In this document: positions 34,052 through 43,953 of the stretch, piece after piece | How the letters are laid out: each line of letters starts with the position of its first letter | Numbering within the stretch: position 1 is the stretch's first letter | Source: Pseudothioclava nitratireducens | GTDB lineage: Bacteria; Pseudomonadota; Alphaproteobacteria; Rhodobacterales; Rhodobacteraceae | Assembly (NCBI RefSeq): GCF_029210495.1 | Contig: NZ_JARGDK010000002.1 | Location: 62,001 to 126,000, forward strand | Length of the DNA stretch: 64,000 nt | Reading direction: 5' to 3' | The notes under the pieces: generated by a model | The model's input: only the letters and a program-made list of their open reading frames with translations | Database searches by the model: none | Told to the model about the DNA's origin: nothing | Translations under genes and position numbers: made by a program

Positions 34052-35353
34052 TCAGCTCAGCATGAGATCAAGCGGCGGCAGCACCGGTTCGATATACCAA
34101 GCCGCGATTTCCGAGGCCGTCAGCCCTTCGAACAGGATCGTGTCATTCGTATCGAGCGACAGAAGCGCACCGCCCTCGACATCGGTCAGGGTCACCCCTG
34201 CATGACCAAGCATATAGGCACCGAGGTCCAGCCCCTCGATCGTCACGCTGTCGATCCCAAGCTCAAGGTCGGTGATAACGACATCACCCTGCTTGCGACT
34301 GGTCAGGTAGCGGAAATCGAAATGATCCGCCCCGTCTCCCCCGGTCAGAACGTGATCACCGCCCGATTTCATGCCGATCAGGATATGGTCATCCCCCTCC
34401 CCCGCATCGACCTCGGTCGCCTGATTGCCGGTGGTGATATAGTCATCGCCCGCGCCCCCGATGAGCAGGTTCGAGCCCTGATTGCCATGGATCGTGTCAT
34501 TGCCCGCGCCGCCGTCAATCGTGTCATTGCCGCGATTGCCATTCAGGCTGTCATTGCCCTCCCCACCCAGCAGGAGATCATCACCCGAGCCGCCACCGAT
34601 CAGGTCATCGCCCGCACCGCCGACAATCATGTCATCCGCGTCCCCCGCGATCACCCGCGCGCCGGCATCATCGAGATAGGTGACGTTCACAAAGCTCATC
34701 GAGCCATCCCGGAGAAGGTCGAGCGCATCGACCCCAAGGAGCACCGCCTCTCCGCCAGTGCCGTTGGCGACGATCGCCCCCTCCTCGCCCTGCGACAGGC
34801 TAAGGGTGCCCAGCGGCGGCAGCGGTCCGGGCAGCCCCGCCTCGCCCTCAACCGCGACCAGTTGCAGTTCGGGCGTGACGGGTAGCGTGGGCCCCTCGAT
34901 CAGATCGACACCAAGTTCGAAATCGGTGATCCGCACGGTGTATTCAGTGTTCTCATACTCGGGGAAATGCTCGAGCACGAAGCGGTCGGCACCACTGCCG
35001 CCGGTGGCCTCGAAACTCGCGCCGCGCTCGGAAAAGAAATGGAGCACGTCGTCATCGGCCCCACCGTCGAGCGCGCCCCCCGCGCCCCCGGAATACAACG
35101 AGTCATTGCCTTCATTGCCGAACATATCGGCGGCGCTATCCCAATAGCCGCCCAACATGTCGTTGCCGGCGCCGCCGATCAAAGTGTCCTGACCGCTGGG
35201 CGAGACCAGCATGTCGTCGCCCTCATCCCCAGAGGCCAGATCGTCCCCCAAGCCGGTGAAAATCGAGTCATTCCCGCCCGCGCCCAGAATGACGTCGTTT
35301 TCATCCGTGCCCTGCAATTCCTCGCTTGCCGCGGTACCAAAGACAAAACCCAT
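34052..35353 (-). CDS. RTX (hemolysin-type calcium-binding) repeat protein
   Basis: An acidic repeat protein of 433 residues. Two blocks of GGxGxDxx nonapeptides (about residues 10-80 and 240-330) bind calcium and form parallel beta rolls; two segments of the TDFELGVD type are typical of this family. Such proteins are usually secreted by type I systems, but none is nearby. I chose ATG 35353 (MGFVFG): GGGGGG lies six bases before it, and related proteins often begin M-x-F-I-F-G. The longer reading from 35398 has no ribosome site. Exact role (adhesin, surface layer, enzyme) is unknown. Confidence 0.8.
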   Translation of the reverse strand: MGFVFGTAASEELQGTDENDVILGAGGNDSIFTGLGDDLASGDEGDDMLVSPSGQDTLIGGAGNDMLGGYWDSAADMFGNEGNDSLYSGGAGGALDGGADDDVLHFFSERGASFEATGGSGADRFVLEHFPEYENTEYTVRITDFELGVDLIEGPTLPVTPELQLVAVEGEAGLPGPLPPLGTLSLSQGEEGAIVANGTGGEAVLLGVDALDLLRDGSMSFVNVTYLDDAGARVIAGDADDMIVGGAGDDLIGGGSGDDLLLGGEGNDSLNGNRGNDTIDGGAGNDTIHGNQGSNLLIGGAGDDYITTGNQATEVDAGEGDDHILIGMKSGGDHVLTGGDGADHFDFRYLTSRKQGDVVITDLELGIDSVTIEGLDLGAYMLGHAGVTLTDVEGGALLSLDTNDTILFEGLTASEIAAWYIEPVLPPLDLMLS

Positions 35354-35481
35354 AATAATCCCCCCAAAAAACATGCCCGGCGCACCGAACGCCTCCATTA
35401 GACATGGTTAACTGTTGGCGAAGCAACTGATTTTGCCCAAGAATTGCCGCAATCGCGCGCGTATTGATCGGTGAAAAGGAA

Positions 35482-35507
35482 ACGCGCCCCAAAAGGGGCG
35501 CGTATTG
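35482..35507 (-). terminator. Terminator after the first RND pump gene
   Basis: On the minus strand ACGCGCCCC-TTTT-GGGGCGCGT is a perfect nine-base stem (35482-35503) followed by TTTCCTTTTC. It lies 42 bases past the stop of the pump gene. Confidence 0.8.
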
Positions 35508-35544
35508 TTTTCAACTCCGGAACAGTTGCGCCTATGCGCCCCGC

Positions 35545-38500
35545 TCAGGTCTTGAAGATGCGGTAAATTGCGGGAATCACCAGCACCGTCAGCAGGGTCG
35601 AACTGAGCAACCCGAACAGCAGCGAAATCGCAAGGCCTTGGAAGATCGGGTCCGCGAGGATCACCACCGCGCCGATCATCGCCGCAATCGCCGTCAGAAG
35701 GATCGGCTTGAACCGGATCGCGCCCGCCTCGATCAGGATGTCGATATCCGATTTGCCGGTCGTATCGGCATGGCGGATGAAATCGACCAGCAGGATCGAG
35801 TTGCGCACGATGATGCCCGCCAGCGCGATGAAACCGATCATCGAGGTCGCCGAGAACGGCGCGCCAAAGATCAGGTGTCCGGCCATGATCCCAAGGAATG
35901 TGAGCGGGATCGGCGTCAGGATCACCAGCGGCAGGCGGAACGAGCCGAACTGCGCGACGACGAGGATATAGATCCCCAGAAGCGCCACACCAAAGGCCGC
36001 GCCCATGTCGCGGAACGTGACCCAGGTCACCTCCCATTCGCCGTCCCACAGAAGCGTGACTTTGCTCTCGTCCTCAGGCTGGCCATGAAGGCTGATTTCC
36101 GGGCGTTCGCCCTCGGCCCAGTCGATGCTGTCGAGCGCGTCCGACACCGCGATCATGCCGTAAAGTGGCGCCTCGAAGGTCCCGGCGAGTTCGGCTGTAA
36201 CCATCTCGGCCTCGCGCCCGTTATGGCGAAAGATCGGGAAGCTCGCGCGCTCCTCGCGGATGGTGACAACATCGCCAAGTTCCACGACCCCTCGCGCGCC
36301 CGGCAGGACGTTTTGCGGGATCGGCGTCGACAAGGTCGCCTCGTCCATCACCTTGGCGCCCTTGGCGCGCTCCACCACGATCGGCAGCGGCGCACGCCCC
36401 TCGCCGCGATGCGAATAGCCGACCGTGGTCGAACCGTTCAGGAGGCCCAGCGTGTCGAACACATCGCTTTCCTGAACCTGGAAGAACTCCAGATCGTCGG
36501 AATTGACCGTCGCGCGCAGACGGCGGGCCTGCTCGCCAAAGCTGTCATCCACATCGACGATATAGGGCACGCTCTCGAAGGCCTGACGGATCTTGGCCGC
36601 AGCCGCACGGCGCGTCTCGGCATCGGGACCGTAGACTTCGGCCAGCAGCGTCGAGATCACCGGCGGGCCGGGCGGCGGCTCGACGGTTTTCAGGCTCGTG
36701 CCCTTGGGCACCGGAAGCTGCATGATCCGCTCACGAATATCGAGCGCGATTTCATGCGAGCTGCGGTCGCGCTCAGTCTTGTTGGTGAGGTTGATCTGCA
36801 CATCGCCCTGCCACGGATAGGCGCGCAGGTAGTAGTGACGCACCAGCCCGTTGAAGTTGAACGGCGCGGCCGCCCCGGCATGGGTCTGCACCGAAAGCAC
36901 CTCGGGCAGTTCGGTAACCACAGCCGCCACACGCTGCGCGACCATATCGGTATCCTCGACCGAGGCCCCTTCGGGCAGGTCGATCACCACCGACAGTTCC
37001 GACTTGTTGTCGAAGGGCAGAAGTTTCACCGTCACATGCTTGGTGTACAGCAGCCCCAGCGAGCCGAAGGACAAGACGACCGTGACCAGCAGGAACAGCC
37101 CCGAGGCCCTCTTCGTCGCAAGGATCGGCTTGGCCACGCGGGCATAAAGCGCGCCCAGCTTGCCGCCATGCTCGCCCTCGTGATGATGCAGCGGTGCCTT
37201 GCCCGCGATCTTCACCATCAGCCAGGGCGTGATGATCACCGCCACGAAGAACGAAAAGATCATCGCCGCCGAAGCATTCGACGGGATCGGTGACATGTAG
37301 GGCCCCATCAGACCCGACACGAAGAGCATCGGCAAAAGCGCCGCCACCACCGTCAGCGTCGCCACGATGGTCGGGTTCCCGACTTCGGCAACGGCACTGA
37401 TCGCCTTTTGCACGCGGGTCCCCGGCGTCTTGAGGCCCCAGTGGCGGGCGATATTCTCGATCACCACGATGGCATCATCGACCAGAATCCCGATCGAGAA
37501 GATCAGCGCGAACAGCGAAACGCGGTTGAGCGTGTAGCCCATGATATTGGCCGCAAACAGCGTGAGCAGGATCGTCACCGGGATCACGATGGCGACCACG
37601 ATGGACTCGCGCCAGCCAATCGCAAAGAGCACAAGCGCGATGATCGACACCGTCGCAAGGCCAAGGTGGAACAGCAGCTCGTTGGCCTTTTCATTGGCGG
37701 TTTCGCCATAGTCGCGGGTGATCTGAACCTCGATCTCCTCGGGGATCAGCTCGCCCTTCAGCTCTTCGACACGGTGCAGGATTTCCTCGGCCACGACCAC
37801 GGCATTGGCGCCCGCGCGCTTGGCCACGGCAAGCGTCACCGCCGGGCGGCGCTGGATCGTGCCATCCTCGGCGCGGGTGACATTGGCCACCAGATGATCC
37901 GACGTGTCAGGGACAAAACTCACATCCGCCACGTCGGAGACATAGACCGGACGCCCATCGCGCGCCGTCAGCAACAGCCCCGCGATTTCGGCGGGCGCAG
38001 TCAGGGTCTCGCCCGCGACGAGGTCGATCTGCTCGCCGCCATCGCGCAGCTTGCCGGTATTGAAGGACCGGTTCGCCTGCTGCACCTTGTAGCTCAGCGA
38101 TTGCAGCGTGATCCCATACAGCGCAAGCTTCTCCGGGTCGGGCGCGATGCGGATCGCCTCATGCGCCTCGCCCACGATATAGGACAGGCCCACATTCTCG
38201 ATCTTGGTGACCTCGGTCTGCAATTCGCGGGTGATCCGCGTCAGCTCATTGGCGCTGACATCCGAACCGGGCTTGCCCGACAGTGTCAGCGAAACGATCG
38301 CCACATCGTCGATACCGCGCGCGACGATCATCGGCTCGGCAATGCCCACCGGGATACGGTCCATATTGGCGCGCACCTTCTCATGGACGCGCAGAATCGC
38401 GGAATCCGCGGAGGTTCCGACGATGAACCGCGCCATCACCAGCGCATAGTCATCCGAGGTTTGCGAGTAGACATGCTCGACCTCGTTGATGCCCTTGACG

Positions 38501-38772
38501 ATGGTCTCCATCGGCTCGGTCACGAGCTTCATCGCGTCCTCGGCCTTGAGGCCCGGCGCCTGGATATGGATATCCACCATCGGCACCGAGATCTGCGGCT
38601 CTTCCTCGCGCGGGAGCGAGATCAGCGCGACAAAGCCCACGGCGAGCGCCGCGAGGATCATCAAGGGCGTGAGCGCGGATTCGATGAAAGCCTTGGTCAG
38701 CTTGCCAGCGATCCCAAGCTTTTCCTCTGGGACTTCAGCCCCTTCGGAGGCGTTGTTCAGATCAGTGCTCAT
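35545..38772 (-). CDS. RND efflux transporter inner-membrane pump
   Basis: A 1075-residue AcrB-like pump with 12 predicted helices and two large periplasmic loops. The proton-relay Asp pair of helix 4 is present (Asp432, Asp433 in GILVDDAIVV). The Lys of helix 10 is replaced by Arg990 (IIVRNSILLVDF). It overlaps its adaptor gene by 11 bases. The substrate is unknown; no outer-membrane channel gene is adjacent. It belongs to the group with PREEEPQI near the N-terminus. Possible control by a sulfur-sensing repressor is suggested by the site upstream of the adaptor. Confidence 0.93.
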   Translation of the reverse strand: MSTDLNNASEGAEVPEEKLGIAGKLTKAFIESALTPLMILAALAVGFVALISLPREEEPQISVPMVDIHIQAPGLKAEDAMKLVTEPMETIVKGINEVEHVYSQTSDDYALVMARFIVGTSADSAILRVHEKVRANMDRIPVGIAEPMIVARGIDDVAIVSLTLSGKPGSDVSANELTRITRELQTEVTKIENVGLSYIVGEAHEAIRIAPDPEKLALYGITLQSLSYKVQQANRSFNTGKLRDGGEQIDLVAGETLTAPAEIAGLLLTARDGRPVYVSDVADVSFVPDTSDHLVANVTRAEDGTIQRRPAVTLAVAKRAGANAVVVAEEILHRVEELKGELIPEEIEVQITRDYGETANEKANELLFHLGLATVSIIALVLFAIGWRESIVVAIVIPVTILLTLFAANIMGYTLNRVSLFALIFSIGILVDDAIVVIENIARHWGLKTPGTRVQKAISAVAEVGNPTIVATLTVVAALLPMLFVSGLMGPYMSPIPSNASAAMIFSFFVAVIITPWLMVKIAGKAPLHHHEGEHGGKLGALYARVAKPILATKRASGLFLLVTVVLSFGSLGLLYTKHVTVKLLPFDNKSELSVVIDLPEGASVEDTDMVAQRVAAVVTELPEVLSVQTHAGAAAPFNFNGLVRHYYLRAYPWQGDVQINLTNKTERDRSSHEIALDIRERIMQLPVPKGTSLKTVEPPPGPPVISTLLAEVYGPDAETRRAAAAKIRQAFESVPYIVDVDDSFGEQARRLRATVNSDDLEFFQVQESDVFDTLGLLNGSTTVGYSHRGEGRAPLPIVVERAKGAKVMDEATLSTPIPQNVLPGARGVVELGDVVTIREERASFPIFRHNGREAEMVTAELAGTFEAPLYGMIAVSDALDSIDWAEGERPEISLHGQPEDESKVTLLWDGEWEVTWVTFRDMGAAFGVALLGIYILVVAQFGSFRLPLVILTPIPLTFLGIMAGHLIFGAPFSATSMIGFIALAGIIVRNSILLVDFIRHADTTGKSDIDILIEAGAIRFKPILLTAIAAMIGAVVILADPIFQGLAISLLFGLLSSTLLTVLVIPAIYRIFKT

Positions 38773-39742
38773 GCGCCACCACCGTTTCGCCGCCTTGCAG
38801 ACCGGTCAGGATCTCGACCATCTCGACACCATCCACCACGAAGCGGGTGCCCGGAACGATCGCGCGCTCGCTGAGCGTCTCGCCCTCTTGCACCACCACG
38901 AAATCCAGCCCCGCATGGGTTCGGATCAGGTCAGCAGGCACCGAAAGCGCCTCGCGCACGGCCATGGGAAGACGCACCAGCACCCGCGCGTTCACGAAGC
39001 CCGCGTCCAGATCGGGCACATCAACATCGGCCACGACGCGGCCATTCTCGATCGAGGGGTAAACCTTCGCCAGCACGCCCTCTTTGTCGCCGTCGGCGGT
39101 CTCGATGGTGATCGTGTCACCCTCGGTCAGCGCGCCAGCATGGCGCTCCGGCACAGCGAGCGTCAGGAAGAACCCGCCGCCGCCGATGGTGGCCACCGGC
39201 TCCCCGGCCATGACAACCGCGCCCTTGGCAACCGGCACCGTCAGCACGCGCCCCGAGATCGGTGCCAGAACTTCACCCTCGGTCTGCTGTTGCTCGACCA
39301 CCCGGCGCTGCGCCTGTTGCGCGGCGATCTGACCTTCGAGCACATTGACCTGCGTGCGCAGGCTGTCGAGTTGCTGCGCCGTGGTCACGCCCCGGCTGAG
39401 CAGCGCCTCGCCGCGCGCAAGTTCGGCCTGCGCATTCTCAAGCTGCGCAGTCAGCGCGTTAAGCTGCGCATCGACCGCCCCCAGTTGAAACGCGATTTTC
39501 TCATCGACGATCCGCCCCAGCGGCTGCCCCGCCTGCACCTGATCGCCCTCGGACACCGAGAGATCAACCAGCGTGCCGCCGAGACGCGCCCGTGCCGGGA
39601 TCATGTCCTTGGCCTCCACCTGCCCGTAAACCGCCTTCCAGTCGGTCATCGGCGCGGGCTGAACGGTATAGGGCCCTTCGGCGCGGGCCGCGAATGACAG
39701 GCTCAGCGCGACAAGCGCGAGCGGCAGGATCTTGGCGTTCAT
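38762..39742 (-). CDS. RND efflux periplasmic adaptor subunit
   Basis: Membrane-fusion protein of 326 residues with a cleavable signal peptide (about 1-21, ending ARA). It has a split biotinyl-lipoyl domain (RLGGTLVDLSVSEGDQVQAG and VLAPISGRVLTVPVAKGAVV), a helical hairpin between (about 85-140), and the beta-barrel domain after. It joins the pump to an outer-membrane channel encoded elsewhere. AAGGA precedes the start. A 20-base palindrome lies 36-56 bases upstream. Confidence 0.93.
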   Translation of the reverse strand: MNAKILPLALVALSLSFAARAEGPYTVQPAPMTDWKAVYGQVEAKDMIPARARLGGTLVDLSVSEGDQVQAGQPLGRIVDEKIAFQLGAVDAQLNALTAQLENAQAELARGEALLSRGVTTAQQLDSLRTQVNVLEGQIAAQQAQRRVVEQQQTEGEVLAPISGRVLTVPVAKGAVVMAGEPVATIGGGGFFLTLAVPERHAGALTEGDTITIETADGDKEGVLAKVYPSIENGRVVADVDVPDLDAGFVNARVLVRLPMAVREALSVPADLIRTHAGLDFVVVQEGETLSERAIVPGTRFVVDGVEMVEILTGLQGGETVVAHEH

Positions 39743-39778
39743 GGTTCTGGTCCTTCCCTTCCGGCGGCGCAGGGCCTT

Positions 39779-39798
39779 ACATTCCGGTTTTTGAATGT
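39779..39798. promoter_or_regulatory. Palindrome ACATTC-N8-GAATGT upstream of the RND operon
   Basis: A perfect inverted repeat that contains ATTC-N8-GAAT, the pattern reported for SqrR/BigR persulfide-sensing ArsR repressors. It lies 37 bases before the adaptor start, where a promoter is expected. A looser TTGAAT...ATTCAA pair (39791-39821) overlaps it. Assignment to SoxR or a relative is inferred. Confidence 0.55.
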
Positions 39799-39925
39799 GT
39801 CGTCTCTTACCGAAAATTCAACCCTCAAGCAAGAGTTTCCGCCTTGATTTGTATCAGGCCAGCGCGGGGCTTTCGCCTGTCAATTTCATGCGCTAAACGC
39901 TTAAGCGCCAGCAAAGAGGTGACCC

Positions 39926-41215
39926 ATGCACGACATCCGCGCCATTCGTGAAAATCCCGAGCAGTTCGACGCAGCGCTTGCGCGCCGTGGGCTGAGCGCG
40001 CTGTCGCCCGGCATCCTCGCCCTCGACGAGGCCCGCCGCGCAGCGATCCTTGCGGCGGAAACCGCACAGGCCGAGCAGAACGCCGCCTCGAAACAGGTTG
40101 GCGCGGCCAAGGCAAAAGGGGACGAAGCCGAGTTCGAGCGCCTCCGTGCGTTGGTGGCCGAGAAGAAAACCGAAGTGGCCGCGATGCAGGCCGAAGCGTC
40201 CGCCAAGGACGCCGAACTGCGCGACATCCTTCTGACCATCCCGAACCTGCCGCTGGAGGAGGTGCCGCAGGGTGCGGATGAGGACGACAACGTCGAGATT
40301 TCGACCTGGGGGGAGCCGCGCAAGCTCGATTTCGCTCCGAAAGAGCATTTCGAACTGTCGGGTGTCGGTGCCAATATGGATTTCGGCACCGCCGCCAAGC
40401 TCTCCGGATCGCGTTTCGTCGTGCTCAAGGGCGGTGTGGCCCGCGTCCACCGGGCGCTGGCGCAATTCATGCTCGACCTGCATGTCGACGAGCATGACCT
40501 GAGCGAGAATATCACCCCCGTTCTGGTGCGCGACGAGGCGATGCTGGGCACCGGGCAGTTGCCGAAATTCTCGGAGGACAGCTATCAGACGACCAATGGC
40601 TGGTGGCTGATCCCGACCGCCGAGGTCACCCTGACCAATTACAGCGCCGGCGACGTGCTCGACGAGAACGCCCTGCCCCTGCGCATGGTCGCGCATACCA
40701 ACTGCTTCCGCTCCGAGGCCGGGTCGGCGGGCAAGGACACGTCGGGCATGCTGCGCCAGCACCAGTTCGAGAAAGTCGAGATGGTCACGATCTGCCATCC
40801 TGAAACCGCCATCGCGGAACACGAGCGCATGACCCGCTGCGCCGAAACCGTGCTGGAACGCCTCGGCCTGCCCTATCGCAAGATCGTGCTTTGCACGGGC
40901 GACATGGGCTTTGGCGCGCAAAAGACCTATGACCTCGAGGTCTGGCTGCCCGGACAGGACAAATACCGCGAGATCAGCTCGGTCTCGACCTGTGGCCAGT
41001 TCCAGGCCCGCCGCATGAACGCGCGCTTCAAGCCCGCAGCGGGCGGCAAACCGGATTTCGTGGCGACGCTGAACGGCTCCGGCCTAGCGGTCGGGCGCTG
41101 CCTGATCGCGGTGCTCGAAAACGGGCAAGAGGCGGATGGTTCGGTCACACTGCCGGACGCGCTGCACCCCTATCTCGGCGGCAAAACGCGCCTCGTCGAC
41201 GGGCACCTCGTTTAA
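39926..41215 (+). CDS. serS: Serine--tRNA ligase
   Basis: Class II synthetase of 429 residues charging tRNA-Ser and tRNA-Sec. The N-terminal coiled-coil arm (about 25-105, alternating charged and Ala-rich) and catalytic motifs 2 and 3 ([18 protein letters not shown], and [16 protein letters not shown]) are present. AAAGAGGTGA precedes the ATG. It is divergent from the RND operon with a 183-base gap. Normal length. Confidence 0.97.
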   Translation: MHDIRAIRENPEQFDAALARRGLSALSPGILALDEARRAAILAAETAQAEQNAASKQVGAAKAKGDEAEFERLRALVAEKKTEVAAMQAEASAKDAELRDILLTIPNLPLEEVPQGADEDDNVEISTWGEPRKLDFAPKEHFELSGVGANMDFGTAAKLSGSRFVVLKGGVARVHRALAQFMLDLHVDEHDLSENITPVLVRDEAMLGTGQLPKFSEDSYQTTNGWWLIPTAEVTLTNYSAGDVLDENALPLRMVAHTNCFRSEAGSAGKDTSGMLRQHQFEKVEMVTICHPETAIAEHERMTRCAETVLERLGLPYRKIVLCTGDMGFGAQKTYDLEVWLPGQDKYREISSVSTCGQFQARRMNARFKPAAGGKPDFVATLNGSGLAVGRCLIAVLENGQEADGSVTLPDALHPYLGGKTRLVDGHLV

Positions 41216-41331
41216 TTTTACGGCACGCACGGGGGCGATGCGGAGATATCCGGCAGCGCCATCCCGTCGCGCTGCGTAGGGCACTGTTTGGTGCTAAGGT
41301 GGGACGACTCATCCAGGCAGGAGTGTCCGCC

Positions 41332-41538
41332 ATGACCCGCAGCCTCTCCGAAATCGACCGCGAGACCCGCAAAATCCTCGCCATTGACCGCGAACGGATG
41401 CCCGACCACGTGGCCGGGCTTCTCGCCCGGCGCGCGCTGTCGCGGGTCGTGCACGACCTCAACCGCGTCACACTGACCCAAAGTGGCCCGATACGCGACA
41501 GGGCGGAACGCGCCTTGCAGCGCATGGGCTTTCTCTGA
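41332..41538 (+). CDS. Hypothetical 68-residue helical protein
   Basis: A small charged protein predicted mostly helical (TRSLSEIDRETRKILAIDRE, then READ-type repeats of Arg/Ala/Leu). It has AGGAG ten bases before the ATG and codon use like the neighbours. I recognise no family. It follows serS and precedes the membrane protein gene on the same strand. Confidence 0.65.
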   Translation: MTRSLSEIDRETRKILAIDRERMPDHVAGLLARRALSRVVHDLNRVTLTQSGPIRDRAERALQRMGFL

Positions 41539-41607
41539 ACGATCCCGCGAGGAACCAAACGCCGCGCGGCGCGTTTCACGCGTGCAGGTGTTCTGAAAGG
41601 CGATCCT

Positions 41608-42312
41608 ATGCGTATGAAGGCGATTTTGCTGCTGACGGCCACGCTGATTTTCGTGGTCTCCCCTTATTTCGCGCCGTCTTTCCGCGGCTATGAGCCCTCG
41701 GACTTCCCGATCCCACCGATAGACCCTGCGATCCAGCCCGCGGGCTGGGCCTTTGCGATCTGGGGTGTGATCTATGCCGCGCTTCTGGCCATGGCCGGTT
41801 GGGGGCTGTGGCGCGAGGCCGATAACCCCGTCTGGGATTGCCCACGTTGGGGGATGTTCATCTCGCTCGCCTTGGGGGCAAGCTGGCTTCAGGTCGCCAC
41901 CGCACAGCCGGTTCTCGCCACGGTGCAAATCTGGGTCATGGCCGCTACCGCGATCTGGGCGATGACGCGGCTGGCGCACCGCCCGCCCGCACTTCTGGCC
42001 GCGCCGATTGGGCTTTATGCCGGCTGGCTTACCGCCGCGAGCGGGGTCGGCACGGGGGTCGTGCTGATCGGCTATGGCATCGGCTCCGAGCTTGCGGTCT
42101 CGCTCGTGCTACTGACACTGGTGGCCGCCGTTGCGCTCTGGGTCACAGCGCAGACGGACCCGCCGGTAAGCTACCCGCTCGGCGTGATCTGGGCGCTGTT
42201 CGGCATCTTCGTCGAGAACTGGGGCGATGCGGTTGTGATGCTCACCGCAGGGGTCTATGCGCTCGCACTTGGCGCCCTCACGGTGCGGCCCTGGTTGCCG
42301 CGACCCGCCTGA
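41608..42312 (+). CDS. Tryptophan-rich membrane protein, TspO/MBR-like
   Basis: Integral membrane protein of 234 residues with about seven hydrophobic segments and many Trp residues. The segment PAGWAFAIWGVIYAALLAM resembles the TspO/MBR pattern (PPxWxFxxxWxxxY), and other alphaproteobacterial homologues are often called tryptophan-rich sensory proteins. Ligand and role are not evident. Start could be ATG 41608 or 41614. Confidence 0.65.
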   Translation: MRMKAILLLTATLIFVVSPYFAPSFRGYEPSDFPIPPIDPAIQPAGWAFAIWGVIYAALLAMAGWGLWREADNPVWDCPRWGMFISLALGASWLQVATAQPVLATVQIWVMAATAIWAMTRLAHRPPALLAAPIGLYAGWLTAASGVGTGVVLIGYGIGSELAVSLVLLTLVAAVALWVTAQTDPPVSYPLGVIWALFGIFVENWGDAVVMLTAGVYALALGALTVRPWLPRPA

Positions 42313-42328
42313 TCCGCACGCGCGGCCA

Positions 42329-42377
42329 GAGGCAGGCTTGGCCTGCCTCCGGCGAGAATATCTGCCGCTTGATGAAA
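42329..42377 (+). repeat. Dispersed repeat, copy 3
   Basis: A perfect nine-base hairpin (GAGGCAGGC-TTG-GCCTGCCTC, 42329-42349) followed by CCGGCGAGAATATCT and TTGATGAAA. The tail TATCT-N5-TTGATGAAA is shared with copy 1. It lies between convergent genes, where the hairpin may also act as a terminator. Confidence 0.6.
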
Positions 42378-42380
42378 GGC

Positions 42381-43895
42381 TCAGTCGTCTTGCTTCTTGG
42401 CCGCGCGCTTGACGGCAGCCGCCGCCTTATGCGCCGCCTGCTTCTTCGCATCCACGTGCTTCTTGAGCCGTGACGGGATCGACTTTTTCCTGTCTTTATA
42501 GGGGTTTGCCTTACCCTGATCGCGGAAATAGATGCGGATCGGCGTGCCCGGCATGTCGAAATCGTCGCGCAACCCGTTGACCAGATAGCGCCCATAGCTT
42601 TCGGGAATCTTGTCGGTATGGGTCGCCTTGATGACAAAGGCCGGGGGCCGCGTCTTGGCCTGCGTGATGTAGCGCAGCTTGATGCGGCGGCCACCAGGTG
42701 CGGGCGGCGGGTGCGCCTCGGTCATTGCGACCAGCCAGTTGTTCAGCTTCGCGGTCGAGATCCGGCGGTTCCAGATTTCATGCGCCTTGAGGATCGCGTT
42801 ATGCAGCCGGTCGAGCCCCTTGCCGGTCTTGGCCGACACGGTTACCAGCGGCGCGCCGCGCAACTGCGGCAACAGGCGCTCGAACGCCTCGCGCAGTTCC
42901 TTGAGCTTCTCGGGCTTGTCCTCTTCGAGGTCCCATTTGTTGGCCGCCACGACCACGGCCCGCCCTTCGGTCTCGGCGAAATCGGCGATCCGAAGGTCCT
43001 GCTGCTCGAAGGGGATATTCACGTCGAGCAGCACCACAACCACCTCGGCGAAACGCACGGCGCGCAGACCGTCCGCAACCGACAGCTTTTCGAGCTTGTC
43101 GTTCACCTTGGCCTTCTTGCGCATGCCCGCCGTGTCCCAGATCCGCATCGGCGTGCCCATGAAATCGGCGGTCACAGAGATCGCGTCGCGGGTGATCCCT
43201 GCCTCGGGTCCGGTCAGCAGACGGTCTTCGCCAAGGATCTTGTTGATCAGCGTCGATTTACCCGCATTCGGGCGCCCGATCACCGCGAGTTGCAGCGGTT
43301 TGGCGGCGCTCGGCGGCTGGTAGGCGGGTTCTTCGTCCTCATCACCCTCTTCGATCTCGACATCGGTTTCGGGCAGGTCGGCCGCGCGGGCGGCCGCGAA
43401 TTCGTCCGCGAGCGGCTTCAGCACCGCATAGAGATCGTCGAGCCCCTCACCATGCTCGGCCGAAATCCGCAGCGGCTCGCCAAGGCCCAGCGACCAGGCC
43501 TCCATCGCGCCCGCATCACCGGCATGGCCCTCGGCCTTGTTGGCCGCGAGGATCACATGCGCGTTCTTGCGGCGCAGGATGTCGGCGAAAATCTCGTCCG
43601 CCGGGGTCACGCCCACGCGCGCATCGACGAGGAACAGGCAGATATCGGCCTCTTCCACGGCGCGCTCGGTCAGGCGGCGCATCCGACCCTGAAGGCTTTC
43701 GTCCTCGGCCAGTTCGAGACCCGCCGAGTCGATCACGATGAACTTGAGGTCTCCCAGACGGGCATCCCCCTCGCGCAGGTCGCGGGTCACGCCGGGCGTG
43801 TTATCGACCAGCGCCAGCCGCTTGCCGACCAGCCGGTTGAACAGCGTCGATTTGCCGACATTGGGGCGGCCGACGATCGCAAGGGTAAAGCTCAT
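42381..43895 (-). CDS. der: Ribosome-associated GTPase Der (EngA)
   Basis: Tandem-G-domain GTPase needed for 50S subunit assembly. The 504-residue protein has P-loops GRPNVGKS at 9-16 and GRPNAGKS at about 208-215, each followed by switch and NKAEG/NKWD motifs, then a C-terminal KH-like domain and a Lys-rich tail. An acidic spacer (about 180-195) separates the G domains. The neighbouring bamB and yfgM-like genes repeat the order seen in E. coli (yfgM-bamB-der). Confidence 0.97.
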   Translation of the reverse strand: MSFTLAIVGRPNVGKSTLFNRLVGKRLALVDNTPGVTRDLREGDARLGDLKFIVIDSAGLELAEDESLQGRMRRLTERAVEEADICLFLVDARVGVTPADEIFADILRRKNAHVILAANKAEGHAGDAGAMEAWSLGLGEPLRISAEHGEGLDDLYAVLKPLADEFAAARAADLPETDVEIEEGDEDEEPAYQPPSAAKPLQLAVIGRPNAGKSTLINKILGEDRLLTGPEAGITRDAISVTADFMGTPMRIWDTAGMRKKAKVNDKLEKLSVADGLRAVRFAEVVVVLLDVNIPFEQQDLRIADFAETEGRAVVVAANKWDLEEDKPEKLKELREAFERLLPQLRGAPLVTVSAKTGKGLDRLHNAILKAHEIWNRRISTAKLNNWLVAMTEAHPPPAPGGRRIKLRYITQAKTRPPAFVIKATHTDKIPESYGRYLVNGLRDDFDMPGTPIRIYFRDQGKANPYKDRKKSIPSRLKKHVDAKKQAAHKAAAAVKRAAKKQDD

Positions 43896-43953
43896 CTGTA
43901 GCCTCCACAGGGGCTTTGAGGGGGTAAAGCAGCCCCCTTACACCGCAATTGCG

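Noticed and set aside
34052-35353. RTX gene as a recent horizontal acquisition
   Set aside because: Base composition and codon use look like the neighbours and there are no mobility genes, so there is no support beyond its patchy family distribution.
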